DNA of 19,378 nucleotides from an uncultured Bacilli bacterium (GTDB lineage: Bacteria; Bacillota_I; Bacilli_A; RF39; UBA660): assembly GCA_947856335.1 (NCBI GenBank), contig CANUCD010000005.1:1-19378 (forward strand), written 5' to 3'. Below, in pieces: positions 1-7,336 of the stretch. The notes beneath the pieces were generated by a model. It made no database searches. It worked only from the letters and a program-made list of their open reading frames with translations, and was not told the DNA's origin. Made by a program: the position numbers and the translations under genes. The first letter of the stretch is position 1. Each line of letters starts with the position of its first letter.

Positions 1-118
1 TTCCTAGCTTATATATTTATTATAAATTTGGATATACTAAAAGTCAAGAAAAATAACACAATATTCGCCAATAACTTTGATATTAAACTTTTAATGAGAA
101 AATGGTGCTGGTGATGTT

Positions 119-568
119 ATGGATTATAAAATAAGATTATTGGATATTAGAATAGATAACAATTATACTCAACAAGATATGGCTAACATTTTAAAAATTA
201 GTAGAAGTACATACAAAGATTATGAATTACAAATTAGTGTTATTCCTATTAAACACTTAATAACTTTAAGTGAATTTTTTGATTTATCTATTGATTATAT
301 TTTAGGATTTACGAGAAAAAATCAATATTTAAACACTATTGATGCTGATAAAATAAATGCTGGAATTAGATTAAAAGAGTTTAGGAAAGAATATAAATTA
401 ACACAAGTTAAATTAGCAAGCATATTAAATACGACTTTCTCAACAATTGCTTTTTATGAAAAAGGAAGAAATTTTATTGCTACTCCCTTTTTATATACAA
501 TATGTAGGAAGTATCACATTAGTGCTGATTATCTTCTAGGTAAAATAAATAGACCTAAGTATATATAA
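119..568 (+). CDS. Tandem HTH XRE-family transcriptional regulator
   Basis: This 149-residue protein consists of two helix-turn-helix domains of the XRE/Cro-CI type joined head to tail, at about residues 5-64 and 80-142. Each shows the typical pattern: a TQ-(D/V)-(M/K)-A start to the first helix (TQQDMANIL and TQVKLASIL), a recognition helix (SRSTYKDYE and TFSTIAFYEKG), and a closing D-Y-(I/L)-L-G after the last helix. There is no ligand-binding or protease domain, so the two domains probably act as a covalent dimer. The start at 119 is supported by GGTGAT a few bases upstream. The stop codon lies in a terminator hairpin shared with the convergent gene downstream. The target is unknown. The family call is firm; the repressor role is inference. 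Confidence 0.85.
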   Translation: MDYKIRLLDIRIDNNYTQQDMANILKISRSTYKDYELQISVIPIKHLITLSEFFDLSIDYILGFTRKNQYLNTIDADKINAGIRLKEFRKEYKLTQVKLASILNTTFSTIAFYEKGRNFIATPFLYTICRKYHISADYLLGKINRPKYI

Positions 569-585
569 CTTGGGTCTATTTTGTT
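551..585. terminator. Bidirectional intrinsic terminator between convergent genes
   Basis: A 10-bp stem (551-560 with 568-577, one G-T pair) closes a 7-base AT loop. It is followed by ATTTTGTT on the + strand and by ATTTATTTTA on the - strand. The stem contains the stop codons of both the HTH regulator (566-568) and the minus-strand unknown protein (576-578), so one hairpin can serve both. Confidence 0.8.
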
Positions 586-2363
586 AAAATTATACCTTTT
601 GGTATTAGTATTCCTTTTGAATAATATCTAAGAGCAATATTAAATAGTCTATCATAGAATGGTATATTATTACTAGTAAATATATCTATAATTTCTTCTA
701 ATTCTTCTTGTGATAATCTTCTTCCTGTTCCTCTTATTGGATAACCAAATTCATCTTTTTGGGCATCTATTTCATAAATTGTTGTTAAAATTGTATTCTT
801 GTTTATGTTATTTATTATTTTTAATGGTTGAAAGAATTTTTTTAATATTACTTGGTCAGGTATAGGTAAAGATAATTTAGCAAAGTTAAATTCATGAATA
901 TTTGTATCTTTAAAGTAATAAAAATAATCAAATAAAGTAAATTCTCTTGTTATACCATCAATTGTTATTCCCTCTTTAATACATCTTAATAAATCAACGC
1001 ATAATAAAGCTTTATTTTCATTCATTTGAGCTGTTTCTTTTTCTACTCTACTAATTACTCTTTCTTGTAATAACTTATTTTTTAATTGTTTAATTCTATT
1101 TTTAAAATAATTTGTTGTTGTATTTTTTAGTTTGCAAAATTCTTTAAAATCATAAGAAGAAGATAAATATTCATAGTATATAGAATCATCTTGTTCTTTT
1201 TTTACTGCAACTTTTCTTTCACAGGAAGATTTAAGAGCTTTTAGAAAAGTTTGTTCTAATTTTCTTTGTTCTTCTTTACTTAATTCTAAGTGTATAGCAT
1301 AACAGAAATTAGAAATTTTTTCTGCAGTTACTTTAGTTGTTTTAAAACATTCTATCATTTCTTCTATACTTTTATCTTTTAAACTTTCAAGTAGTTGATA
1401 TGATGGACTACTAAAGAACTTTAAATGTTTATAAGAAGATATAGCTTCTTCTATATTTTCTATTTTCAAAACATAAGTCCCATAATATTTAGCTAAAGAT
1501 AAAATATCTAATACACTCATATCCCATATTTTTGCTTGTTCTTCCATGTTTTTATTCATAAAATTTTCTTGTAAAGCATACTCATAATATTTTCTAAATT
1601 TAGCAATTATTCTTTTTTTAATTGAAACATCTAGAGTAGTGTTAGTAATAAATACTAATAAGTCATAAGTATTTAGATTCATTTCTTTTAATTTTTCATC
1701 AAAAACTTCATCTTCTTTTAAAAATGGTATTATTTCTTTTAATAAAGAATTTACATATTTTTTAAAATAAGTTATTTCATTTTTAGTAGCATAGTTTTCT
1801 ATATATGAATAAGCTTTTTTTCTTTCCCAAGATTTTAATCTGTTTTGTGATAAAAACTTTTTTAAGCATTTATATGATAATTTATATTTAGCAAAATCAA
1901 TACTAGATAAGTTGTATTCTTCTTTTGCTACTACTTCTAATAAAACTTTTAATTCATGGAATGTTAAGAAATACTTTCTAGCTAATTTATTCATTAAATG
2001 ATTTTCCCATAAACCCTTTTTAGCTTCTAAAAATATATGGGAAGCATTTTCTTGATGTAATAATTTTATATATTCTTTTACTAATGGTTCTTTTAAATGT
2101 TCTATAATATAAAGATTTGCTGCTCCCTCAAAATAAAAGTCATATATTCCATATTTTTCATATATACATTTAGCTTTTTTAAGTGATGATTCATTTATAG
2201 ATATTAAGTAATTTAAACATTCTCCAATTATATAATTTATTCGATTATAAAACAACATTCTTTCATCTAATGAAGCTTTTTGATAGTATTTTAATACAGC
2301 TTCAAAATTTATATTACTATTCATTTTATTGACAAACTCATAAAAATTTTCTTTATTTTTCAT
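576..2363 (-). CDS. Hypothetical protein with scattered HTH-like segments
   Basis: This is a 595-residue, lysine-rich, apparently all-helical protein that I do not recognise. The reading frame is open upstream to 2468, but the ATG at 2363 is preferred: GAGGGGG lies 5-6 bases before it and a good promoter lies just upstream of that. There is no signal peptide or convincing membrane segment, so it is probably cytoplasmic. Several segments resemble the helix-turn-helix of sigma region 4 or recombinase-like proteins: about residues 153-174, 283-303 and most clearly 404-428 (YDFKEFCKLKNTTTNYFKNR). The last ~60 residues include a GTGRRLSQEELEEII stretch. Size and repeated HTH-like units suggest a DNA- or RNA-binding regulator, but this is speculative. 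It is transcribed divergently from the calcium pump. Confidence 0.75.
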   Translation of the reverse strand: MKNKENFYEFVNKMNSNINFEAVLKYYQKASLDERMLFYNRINYIIGECLNYLISINESSLKKAKCIYEKYGIYDFYFEGAANLYIIEHLKEPLVKEYIKLLHQENASHIFLEAKKGLWENHLMNKLARKYFLTFHELKVLLEVVAKEEYNLSSIDFAKYKLSYKCLKKFLSQNRLKSWERKKAYSYIENYATKNEITYFKKYVNSLLKEIIPFLKEDEVFDEKLKEMNLNTYDLLVFITNTTLDVSIKKRIIAKFRKYYEYALQENFMNKNMEEQAKIWDMSVLDILSLAKYYGTYVLKIENIEEAISSYKHLKFFSSPSYQLLESLKDKSIEEMIECFKTTKVTAEKISNFCYAIHLELSKEEQRKLEQTFLKALKSSCERKVAVKKEQDDSIYYEYLSSSYDFKEFCKLKNTTTNYFKNRIKQLKNKLLQERVISRVEKETAQMNENKALLCVDLLRCIKEGITIDGITREFTLFDYFYYFKDTNIHEFNFAKLSLPIPDQVILKKFFQPLKIINNINKNTILTTIYEIDAQKDEFGYPIRGTGRRLSQEELEEIIDIFTSNNIPFYDRLFNIALRYYSKGILIPKGIILTK

Positions 2364-2388
2364 ACAATCCCCCTCAAATACAAGCATA

Positions 2389-2417
2389 ATTTTAACACAA
2401 GATGATAAATTAGTCAA
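2389..2417 (-). promoter_or_regulatory. Sigma-A promoter of the 595-residue unknown gene
   Basis: On the minus strand TTGACT (2417-2412) and TAAAAT (2394-2389) are separated by exactly 17 bases. The expected start of transcription is about 15-20 bases before the ATG at 2363, leaving room for the GAGGGGG ribosome binding site. Confidence 0.7.
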
Positions 2418-2459
2418 AAAATATAACTTGATGCATATAGTTACGTAGGAGGATAATCT

Positions 2460-5057
2460 ATGTTTCATGGTCTAAATAGTGAAGAAGTAGAATTAAATAG
2501 AAGAAAATATGGTACAAATGATATAACGAATGTTAAAACTAAAGGTTTTTTTAAGTTGTTGTTAGAGTCTTTAGGAGATCCTATTATTAAAATATTACTG
2601 ATTGCTCTTATGATAAAGGTTGTCTTCTTATTTCAAGATTCTAATTATTTTGAAACATTAGGTATTTTGATTGCTATATTCTTAGCATCTTTTATATCGA
2701 CTATTTCTGAGTATGGGAGTGAAGCTGCTTTTAGAAGATTACAAGAAGAAAGTTCAAAAATAACGGTTAAAGTATTAAGAAATAGCAAGATTATGGAAAT
2801 TCCTATTGAAGAAGTAGTTGTAAATGATTTAGTTATTTTACAAAGTGGTGATAGAGTTCCTGCTGATGGAAAAGTTATAAAAGGAGAAATTAGAGTAGAT
2901 GAATCTAGTTTAAATGGCGAAGCTAAGGAAGTTAGAAAGTATCCATCTTTAAGTATAAATAATATAAAAGAAGTAAATAAAGTATATCGGGGTTCAGTAG
3001 TTTTTAGTGGGAGTGCTACTATGTTAGTTACTGAAGTAGGTAATAAAACTATTTATGGCAGTTTAGCTCAGGAAGTAGCAGAAAAATCCCCTACTTCACC
3101 ATTAAAATTACGATTACAAGGACTTGCAAAAATGATTAGTCGTATTGGGTATATTGGAGCTATACTAGTTAGTATTTCTTATTTATTTTCAGTAATAGTT
3201 ATTGATAATGAATTTAATATAGAACTTATTATGAATACTATAACTGATTTTAGTACAATGGCAAATCATCTTATTTATGCTTTAACTCTTAGTGTTACCA
3301 TAATTGTAGTTGCAGTTCCTGAGGGTTTACCGATGATGATTACACTTGTTTTATCTAGTAATATGAGAAGAATGCTTAAAAGTAAGGTGTTAGTTCGTAA
3401 ATTAGTGGGAATAGAAACAGCTGGTAGTATCAATGTTTTATTAACAGATAAAACTGGTACTTTAACTAAAGGAGAATTAGAAGTTACTGATATTATTAGT
3501 GCTGATAATAATCATTATCCTAGTTTAGATTTATTAAAGACTAAGAGAAAGTATTATGAGGAAGTATATAAATGTCTTTATTATAATAATGATAGTAAAT
3601 ATGATGATAAAAAAGATATTATTGGTGGTAATCAAACTGATAAGGCTTGTTTAAAGTTTATTGATAGAGATAGTAGTATACATTTTAAGGTATTTAATAA
3701 AGAACCATTTGATAGCAAAAATAAATATAGTACTGTAACACTAGATAATAATATTACTTATGTAAAGGGAGCTTGTGAAAAGTTACTTCCTGATATTTGC
3801 TATTACTTAAATAAAGATGGTGAAGAAAAAGTATTACTTAATAAAAATAACTTAAATGCTATTATGATGAAATATACAAAAAAGAAAATTCGCCTACTTG
3901 CTATGTGTCGGGTAAAAAAAGATATTCATAGTTTAGTATTTATTGGCTTTGTTGCTATTAAAGATGAACTTAGAAGCGAAGCTAAAGAAGGAGTAAGTCT
4001 CATTAGAAGTGCTGGTATCAATATGATTATGATAACAGGAGATGCAAAAGAAACTGCTACTTCTATTGCTAGTGAAGTTGGATTGTTAGATCGTGATGAT
4101 TTTGTTTTAACAAGCACTGAGATGGCTTCATTAAGTGATGATGAGTTAAAAAAAATAGTGGGTAATTTAAAAGTAGTAGCAAGAGCTCTTCCCTCTGATA
4201 AATCAAGACTTGTTCGTATATTAGAGGAAATGGGGTTAGTTGTTGGTATGACTGGAGATGGGGTAAATGATGCTCCTGCACTAAAAAAAGCTGATGTAGG
4301 CTTTGCGATGGGAAGTGGGACGGAAGTAGCTAAAGAGGCATCAGATATCGTAATTTTAGATGATAATATTTTATCGATTAGTAAAGCTATTCTTTATGGA
4401 AGAACTATATTTAAAAGTATTCGTAAATTTATTATTTATCAATTAACGGTAAATATGTGTGCTCTTCTCTTATCTATTATAGGACCATTTATTGGTATCA
4501 ATACTCCTATTACTATTATTCAAATGTTATGGCTTAATATGATTATGGATACATTTTCAGGACTTGCTTTTTCTTTTGAACCTGCACTTAAAAGTTATAT
4601 GTATGAACCACCTAAGGCAAAGAGTGAGGCTATTATCAATTCATATATGATTGGTGAAATATTATTTACAGGATTATATTCAGCTATTTTATGTATTTTG
4701 TTTTTAAAACTACCTATTATTAGAGAATTTATTAGAGTTGGTGAAGATTATAAATATTTAATGACAGCTTATTTTGCTTTATTTATATTTATTGGTATTT
4801 TCAATGCGTTTAATGCGAGAAGTGAGCGAATAAATATTTTAGCTCATATTACTAAAAATAAAGTGTTTATTGGAATTATTTTATTTATTATAAGTGTGCA
4901 AATATATCTTATTTATCATGGAGGAGATTTATTTAGAACGTATGGACTGCATGCAAAAGAATTCTTTATTGTTATTCTTTTAGCTGCCACAGTTTTTCCT
5001 ATTGATTTTTTAAGAAAAGTATTTTTAAGGAGACATCATTTAAAAACTGGAGTGTAA
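2460..5057 (+). CDS. PMCA-type (P-IIB) calcium-transporting P-type ATPase
   Basis: This 865-residue membrane pump couples ATP hydrolysis to export of Ca2+. The P-type landmarks are in order: the actuator motif NGEA at 152-155 (normally TGES), VPEGLP in membrane helix 4 (286-291), the phosphorylation site DKTGTLT with Asp330, the nucleotide-site KGA at 436-438, MITGD at 524-528, and TGDGVNDAPALKKAD at 598-612. Helix 6 carries LNMIMDTF (692-699), with Asn693 and Asp697. This matches the plasma-membrane Ca-ATPase pattern (one Ca2+ site) better than SERCA. About ten membrane segments are visible and the length is normal. The ATG at 2460 has GGAGGA six bases upstream. No clear terminator separates it from sirA. 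Calcium specificity rests on helix 4 and 6 motifs; a related cation is possible. Confidence 0.9.
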   Translation: MFHGLNSEEVELNRRKYGTNDITNVKTKGFFKLLLESLGDPIIKILLIALMIKVVFLFQDSNYFETLGILIAIFLASFISTISEYGSEAAFRRLQEESSKITVKVLRNSKIMEIPIEEVVVNDLVILQSGDRVPADGKVIKGEIRVDESSLNGEAKEVRKYPSLSINNIKEVNKVYRGSVVFSGSATMLVTEVGNKTIYGSLAQEVAEKSPTSPLKLRLQGLAKMISRIGYIGAILVSISYLFSVIVIDNEFNIELIMNTITDFSTMANHLIYALTLSVTIIVVAVPEGLPMMITLVLSSNMRRMLKSKVLVRKLVGIETAGSINVLLTDKTGTLTKGELEVTDIISADNNHYPSLDLLKTKRKYYEEVYKCLYYNNDSKYDDKKDIIGGNQTDKACLKFIDRDSSIHFKVFNKEPFDSKNKYSTVTLDNNITYVKGACEKLLPDICYYLNKDGEEKVLLNKNNLNAIMMKYTKKKIRLLAMCRVKKDIHSLVFIGFVAIKDELRSEAKEGVSLIRSAGINMIMITGDAKETATSIASEVGLLDRDDFVLTSTEMASLSDDELKKIVGNLKVVARALPSDKSRLVRILEEMGLVVGMTGDGVNDAPALKKADVGFAMGSGTEVAKEASDIVILDDNILSISKAILYGRTIFKSIRKFIIYQLTVNMCALLLSIIGPFIGINTPITIIQMLWLNMIMDTFSGLAFSFEPALKSYMYEPPKAKSEAIINSYMIGEILFTGLYSAILCILFLKLPIIREFIRVGEDYKYLMTAYFALFIFIGIFNAFNARSERINILAHITKNKVFIGIILFIISVQIYLIYHGGDLFRTYGLHAKEFFIVILLAATVFPIDFLRKVFLRRHHLKTGV

Positions 5058-5065
5058 CAACATGG

Positions 5066-5099
5066 TTTGACAAATTTCGACAAACAAGTGTGATAAGAT
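5066..5099 (+). promoter_or_regulatory. sirA promoter with two tandem Spo0A boxes
   Basis: Read on the minus strand, 5084-5076 is TTTGTCGAA and 5074-5066 is TTTGTCAAA. Both match the Spo0A-box consensus TTTGTCRAA, and they repeat with an exact 10-base period, one helical turn. The first box contains a perfect -35 element (TTGACA, 5067-5072). The best -10 candidates are TAAGAT at 5094-5099 (21-base spacer) or GATAAG at 5092-5097 (19-base spacer). Spo0A-activated sigma-A promoters of B. subtilis such as spoIIG and spoIIE have the same overlap of Spo0A boxes with the -35 region and spacers of 21-22 bases. Confidence 0.7.
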
Positions 5100-5115
5100 A
5101 AAATCAGGTGATAAT

Positions 5116-5535
5116 ATGCGAACATTTTATATTTTTAATATTCATAATAATTTTTATCAATTGATGAAAGATAATCCATATCATTTATATCGAGCTTTAG
5201 AAGATATTCATAGTTTTGATAAAAATGATGTAGCTGTTGCATACGATTTATTTATGCAAATTGTTTCTCCTTTTAATAAGAGTAAAATAAATAATATTAT
5301 TTTTAAAGAATGTGGAGAAAATGATTTTTATTCTAAATTTCATAATGTACATCGTATTCAAAATAAATATATTCCTGAAGATTCTTGTTTAATTGTAAGT
5401 AGTGCTTTTCTTTTAGTTGAAAGTAATGTTTTAAAGCCTAGTTTTTTTGTCAGTTTAAAATCTGTATCTCATCTATTTGTATGTGATTTTAAAAATAAAG
5501 ATTATTTTTGGTTAAATGAATTCGTATGCTTGTAA
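5116..5535 (+). CDS. sirA: SirA family inhibitor of replication initiation (sporulation)
   Basis: In B. subtilis SirA binds domain I of DnaA and blocks new rounds of replication when Spo0A is active, fixing chromosome copy number at sporulation. This 139-residue protein is about the usual length. It begins with the family's (F/Y)YIF-type strand followed by an aromatic-rich helix. Its C-terminal part, FFVSLKSVSHLFVCDF followed by YFWLNEF (110-136), matches from memory the end of B. subtilis SirA (FFEVLKKVSPCFLAMDF, then YGWLNP). The next gene is yneF, as in B. subtilis, and the promoter has tandem Spo0A boxes. AGGTGAT lies three bases before the ATG. There is no signal peptide. The family call is well supported by three independent lines; binding to DnaA is inferred. 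Confidence 0.82.
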   Translation: MRTFYIFNIHNNFYQLMKDNPYHLYRALEDIHSFDKNDVAVAYDLFMQIVSPFNKSKINNIIFKECGENDFYSKFHNVHRIQNKYIPEDSCLIVSSAFLLVESNVLKPSFFVSLKSVSHLFVCDFKNKDYFWLNEFVCL

Positions 5536-5558
5536 AAAAAGCTAAATTATAGTAAACT
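5530..5558 (+). promoter_or_regulatory. Sigma-A promoter of yneF
   Basis: TTGTAA (5530-5535) and TAAACT (5553-5558) are separated by 17 bases. The -35 element contains the stop codon of sirA, so yneF can be expressed independently of the Spo0A-controlled gene. An inverted repeat, TTATAGT and ACTATAA with two bases between, covers the -10 region (5548-5563) and could be an operator or chance in AT-rich DNA. Confidence 0.55.
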
Positions 5559-5576
5559 ATAAAAGAGGTGATAATT

Positions 5577-5786
5577 ATGTGGGGACAAATATTATGGTGT
5601 ATTATCGGTTTAATAGTAGGATTATTTATTGGTTTTTTCCTAGCTAGATATTTTATGCAAAAATATTTAAAGAAAAATCCACCAATCAATGAAAAAATGA
5701 TTGAAGTAATGATGACAAGCATGGGTAGAAAACCTAGTAAAAAACAAGTTAGTCAAGTTATGAGGGAAATGAATCGATATATGTAG
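5577..5786 (+). CDS. yneF: YneF family (UPF0154) small membrane protein
   Basis: This 69-residue protein has one N-terminal membrane helix (residues 3-25, rich in I, L, G and F), then the family signature KKNPPINEKMIEVMM at 32-46 and a basic helical tail with KPSKKQ. It matches B. subtilis YneF over its whole length. The frame is open to a GTG at 5568, but that GTG is part of the AGAGGTGAT ribosome binding site, so the ATG at 5577 is the start. It follows sirA as in B. subtilis, with its own promoter, and ends in a terminator. The molecular role of YneF is unknown. Confidence 0.92.
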   Translation: MWGQILWCIIGLIVGLFIGFFLARYFMQKYLKKNPPINEKMIEVMMTSMGRKPSKKQVSQVMREMNRYM

Positions 5787-5806
5787 ACCAATTGGTCTCT
5801 TTTTTT
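5785..5806 (+). terminator. Intrinsic terminator after yneF
   Basis: The perfect palindrome AGACCAATTGGTCT (5785-5798), which starts inside the yneF stop codon, is followed by CTTTTTTT (5799-5806). Confidence 0.85.
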
Positions 5807-5828
5807 AAGATTAAAATTATGGTAAAAT
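5800..5828 (+). promoter_or_regulatory. Probable extended -10 promoter of the radical SAM gene
   Basis: TAAAAT (5823-5828) is preceded directly by TGG, an extended -10 (TGn). The -35 position falls on the T-run of the preceding terminator and is poor (TTTTTT). The extended -10 and the location after a terminator make it plausible. Confidence 0.45.
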
Positions 5829-5843
5829 AGGCTTGGTGGTAAT

Positions 5844-6758
5844 ATGTTTTTATATACACTTGATAATAAAAGATATCATACACTTAATTATTTTTTTAGG
5901 AAAAAGTTTGGTACTAAAGTATTTAAAGTAGCTTTAAATGCTGGATTTAGTTGCCCTAATTATAAGAGTGGCGGTTGTATTTATTGCAATCATGGAAGTG
6001 GTAATCACTATCAAAATATAGATTTAGTTCATCAGTTTGATTTAGTAAAGATTCCCATAGAGAAGAAATGGCCTAATGCTAAGTATATTGCTTATTTTCA
6101 AGCAAATACAAATACTTATGCTCCATTATCTATTTTAAAAGAAAAATATGAACAAGTATTAAAAATACCAAATGTAATTGGACTTGATATTGCTACTCGT
6201 AGTGATTGTTTAAGTGAAGAAGCACTTGATTATTTAGATGAACTTAATAAAAGAACTTTCTTAATGGTAGAATTGGGACTTCAGTCTATGCATGATGAGA
6301 CTTTAGCATTTATAAATCGAGGACATGATTTAAAAAGTTTTGATGAAGCTGTGAATAAACTGAAAAAAAGAAATATATTTGTTGTTGCTCATATTATTAA
6401 CGGACTTCCCTATGAGAATAAAGATATGATGATTGAAACTGTAAAGCACTTAAATAAACTGGGGATTGATGGGATAAAAATTCATATGCTATATATTAGT
6501 AAAGGAACTAAACTTGCTCAGATATATCAAGAAAAGCCTTTTCATATTTTAACAAAGGAGGAATATATTGATATTGTTTGTAGTGAATTAGAATATTTAA
6601 GTCCCCATGTTATTATAATGAGAATTACGGGCGACCCTTTAAGAGATGAAGTAATAGAACCTACTTGGTTATTAAAGAAATTTTGTGTTTTAAATGATAT
6701 TGATAAAGAGATGAAAAAAAGAGATATTATGCAGGGAGATAAAGTTATTTCTCCGTAA
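5844..6758 (+). CDS. Radical SAM protein, TIGR01212/YtqA family
   Basis: This 304-residue protein belongs to the YtqA-like radical SAM family. It starts with the family hallmarks KRYHTLNY (9-16) and KVFKVALNAGFSCPN (25-39). The cluster cysteines are Cys37, Cys45 and Cys48 in an unusual C-x7-C-x2-C spacing. The family departs from the canonical CxxxCxxC, and B. subtilis YtqA has a longer first gap as I recall it. Further motifs include YFQANTNTYAPL (94-105), IATRSDCL (115-122), VELGLQSMHD (142-151), HIINGLPYENKDMM and RITGDPLRDE. The start is supported by GGTGG four bases before the ATG. The biochemical function is not established; relatives are thought to act in tRNA modification. It overlaps the convergent sigH gene by 14 bases. 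Confidence 0.9.
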   Translation: MFLYTLDNKRYHTLNYFFRKKFGTKVFKVALNAGFSCPNYKSGGCIYCNHGSGNHYQNIDLVHQFDLVKIPIEKKWPNAKYIAYFQANTNTYAPLSILKEKYEQVLKIPNVIGLDIATRSDCLSEEALDYLDELNKRTFLMVELGLQSMHDETLAFINRGHDLKSFDEAVNKLKKRNIFVVAHIINGLPYENKDMMIETVKHLNKLGIDGIKIHMLYISKGTKLAQIYQEKPFHILTKEEYIDIVCSELEYLSPHVIIMRITGDPLRDEVIEPTWLLKKFCVLNDIDKEMKKRDIMQGDKVISP

Positions 6759-6778
6759 TATCTCTTATTTTATTTTTT
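6714..6778. terminator. Bidirectional terminator between the radical SAM gene and sigH
   Basis: An 11-bp stem (AAGAGATATTA at 6719-6729 with 6756-6766) holds an inner GGAGA/TCTCC stem. The + strand then reads ATTTATTTTATTTTTT, and the - strand reads seven T (6720-6714). The hairpin lies within the overlapping 3' ends of both genes, so it is both coding and regulatory. Confidence 0.85.
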
Positions 6779-7335
6779 AGTCTTTGAATAGCATTATCTA
6801 CTTGTTTATCATTTTTTTTAGTTAGCATAGATATAGTATGACGATCTAGACCATTTTTAAGTAAGTTAAATATTTCTAATTCACCACTTGATAAGCTTTC
6901 TTCTATTTTATGAAGTAATTCATCATAATCTTCTTTTAAAGTTAGATTATATAAAGGATCAGTTTTTTCATCACTTATCATATCTTTTAGAGTCATACCC
7001 TCTTCATAATCATAATCTAGCGAATAAAAAGAATTTAATAATTTGGCTTTTTCACCATTATACTTTCTAATTACCTTTTTTAGTCTTCTATCTACACAAA
7101 CAGTAATAAAGGTTGATAGTTTAACTCTTTTCTTATTATCAAAAGAGTTTAGAGCATCGCTAAAAGCATATAGAGCTTCTTGTTCAAGCTCTGTTTTATC
7201 AATTCCTAGAGTATTTATGATATTACGATACTTTTTCATTAAAATATCAATAATATATTTGTATTCATTGTATAATTCATTTTTAGCATCTTCATCATTT
7301 AAAATAACACGCTTTATTAAGTTTTCTTCTGCCAT
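6745..7335 (-). CDS. sigH: RNA polymerase sigma factor, SigH (Spo0H) type
   Basis: This 196-residue sigma-70-family factor has region 2 at about residues 20-95 (TELEQEALYAFSDALNSF, then STFITVCVDRRL) and region 4 at about 125-190 with the HTH DRHTISMLTKKNDKQVDNAI. The pattern LNSFYSLD, MISDEKTDP, LSSGELEIF, KQVDNAIQRLKNKI follows B. subtilis SigH closely. In B. subtilis sigH drives early sporulation and stationary-phase genes and lies two genes after rlmB; here it follows rlmB directly, with no yacP between. A TTG at 7347 would add four residues, but the ATG at 7335 has GAGG six bases upstream and starts one base after the rlmB stop, so the two are translationally coupled. Competence-type sigma factors are the main alternative. 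Confidence 0.8.
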   Translation of the reverse strand: MAEENLIKRVILNDEDAKNELYNEYKYIIDILMKKYRNIINTLGIDKTELEQEALYAFSDALNSFDNKKRVKLSTFITVCVDRRLKKVIRKYNGEKAKLLNSFYSLDYDYEEGMTLKDMISDEKTDPLYNLTLKEDYDELLHKIEESLSSGELEIFNLLKNGLDRHTISMLTKKNDKQVDNAIQRLKNKIRDITEK

Positions 7336-7336
7336 T

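Noticed and set aside
3926..4281. Minus-strand open frames of 63 and 70 codons inside the calcium pump gene
   Set aside because: They are shadows of the pump's coding frame, with no ribosome binding site or recognisable product.
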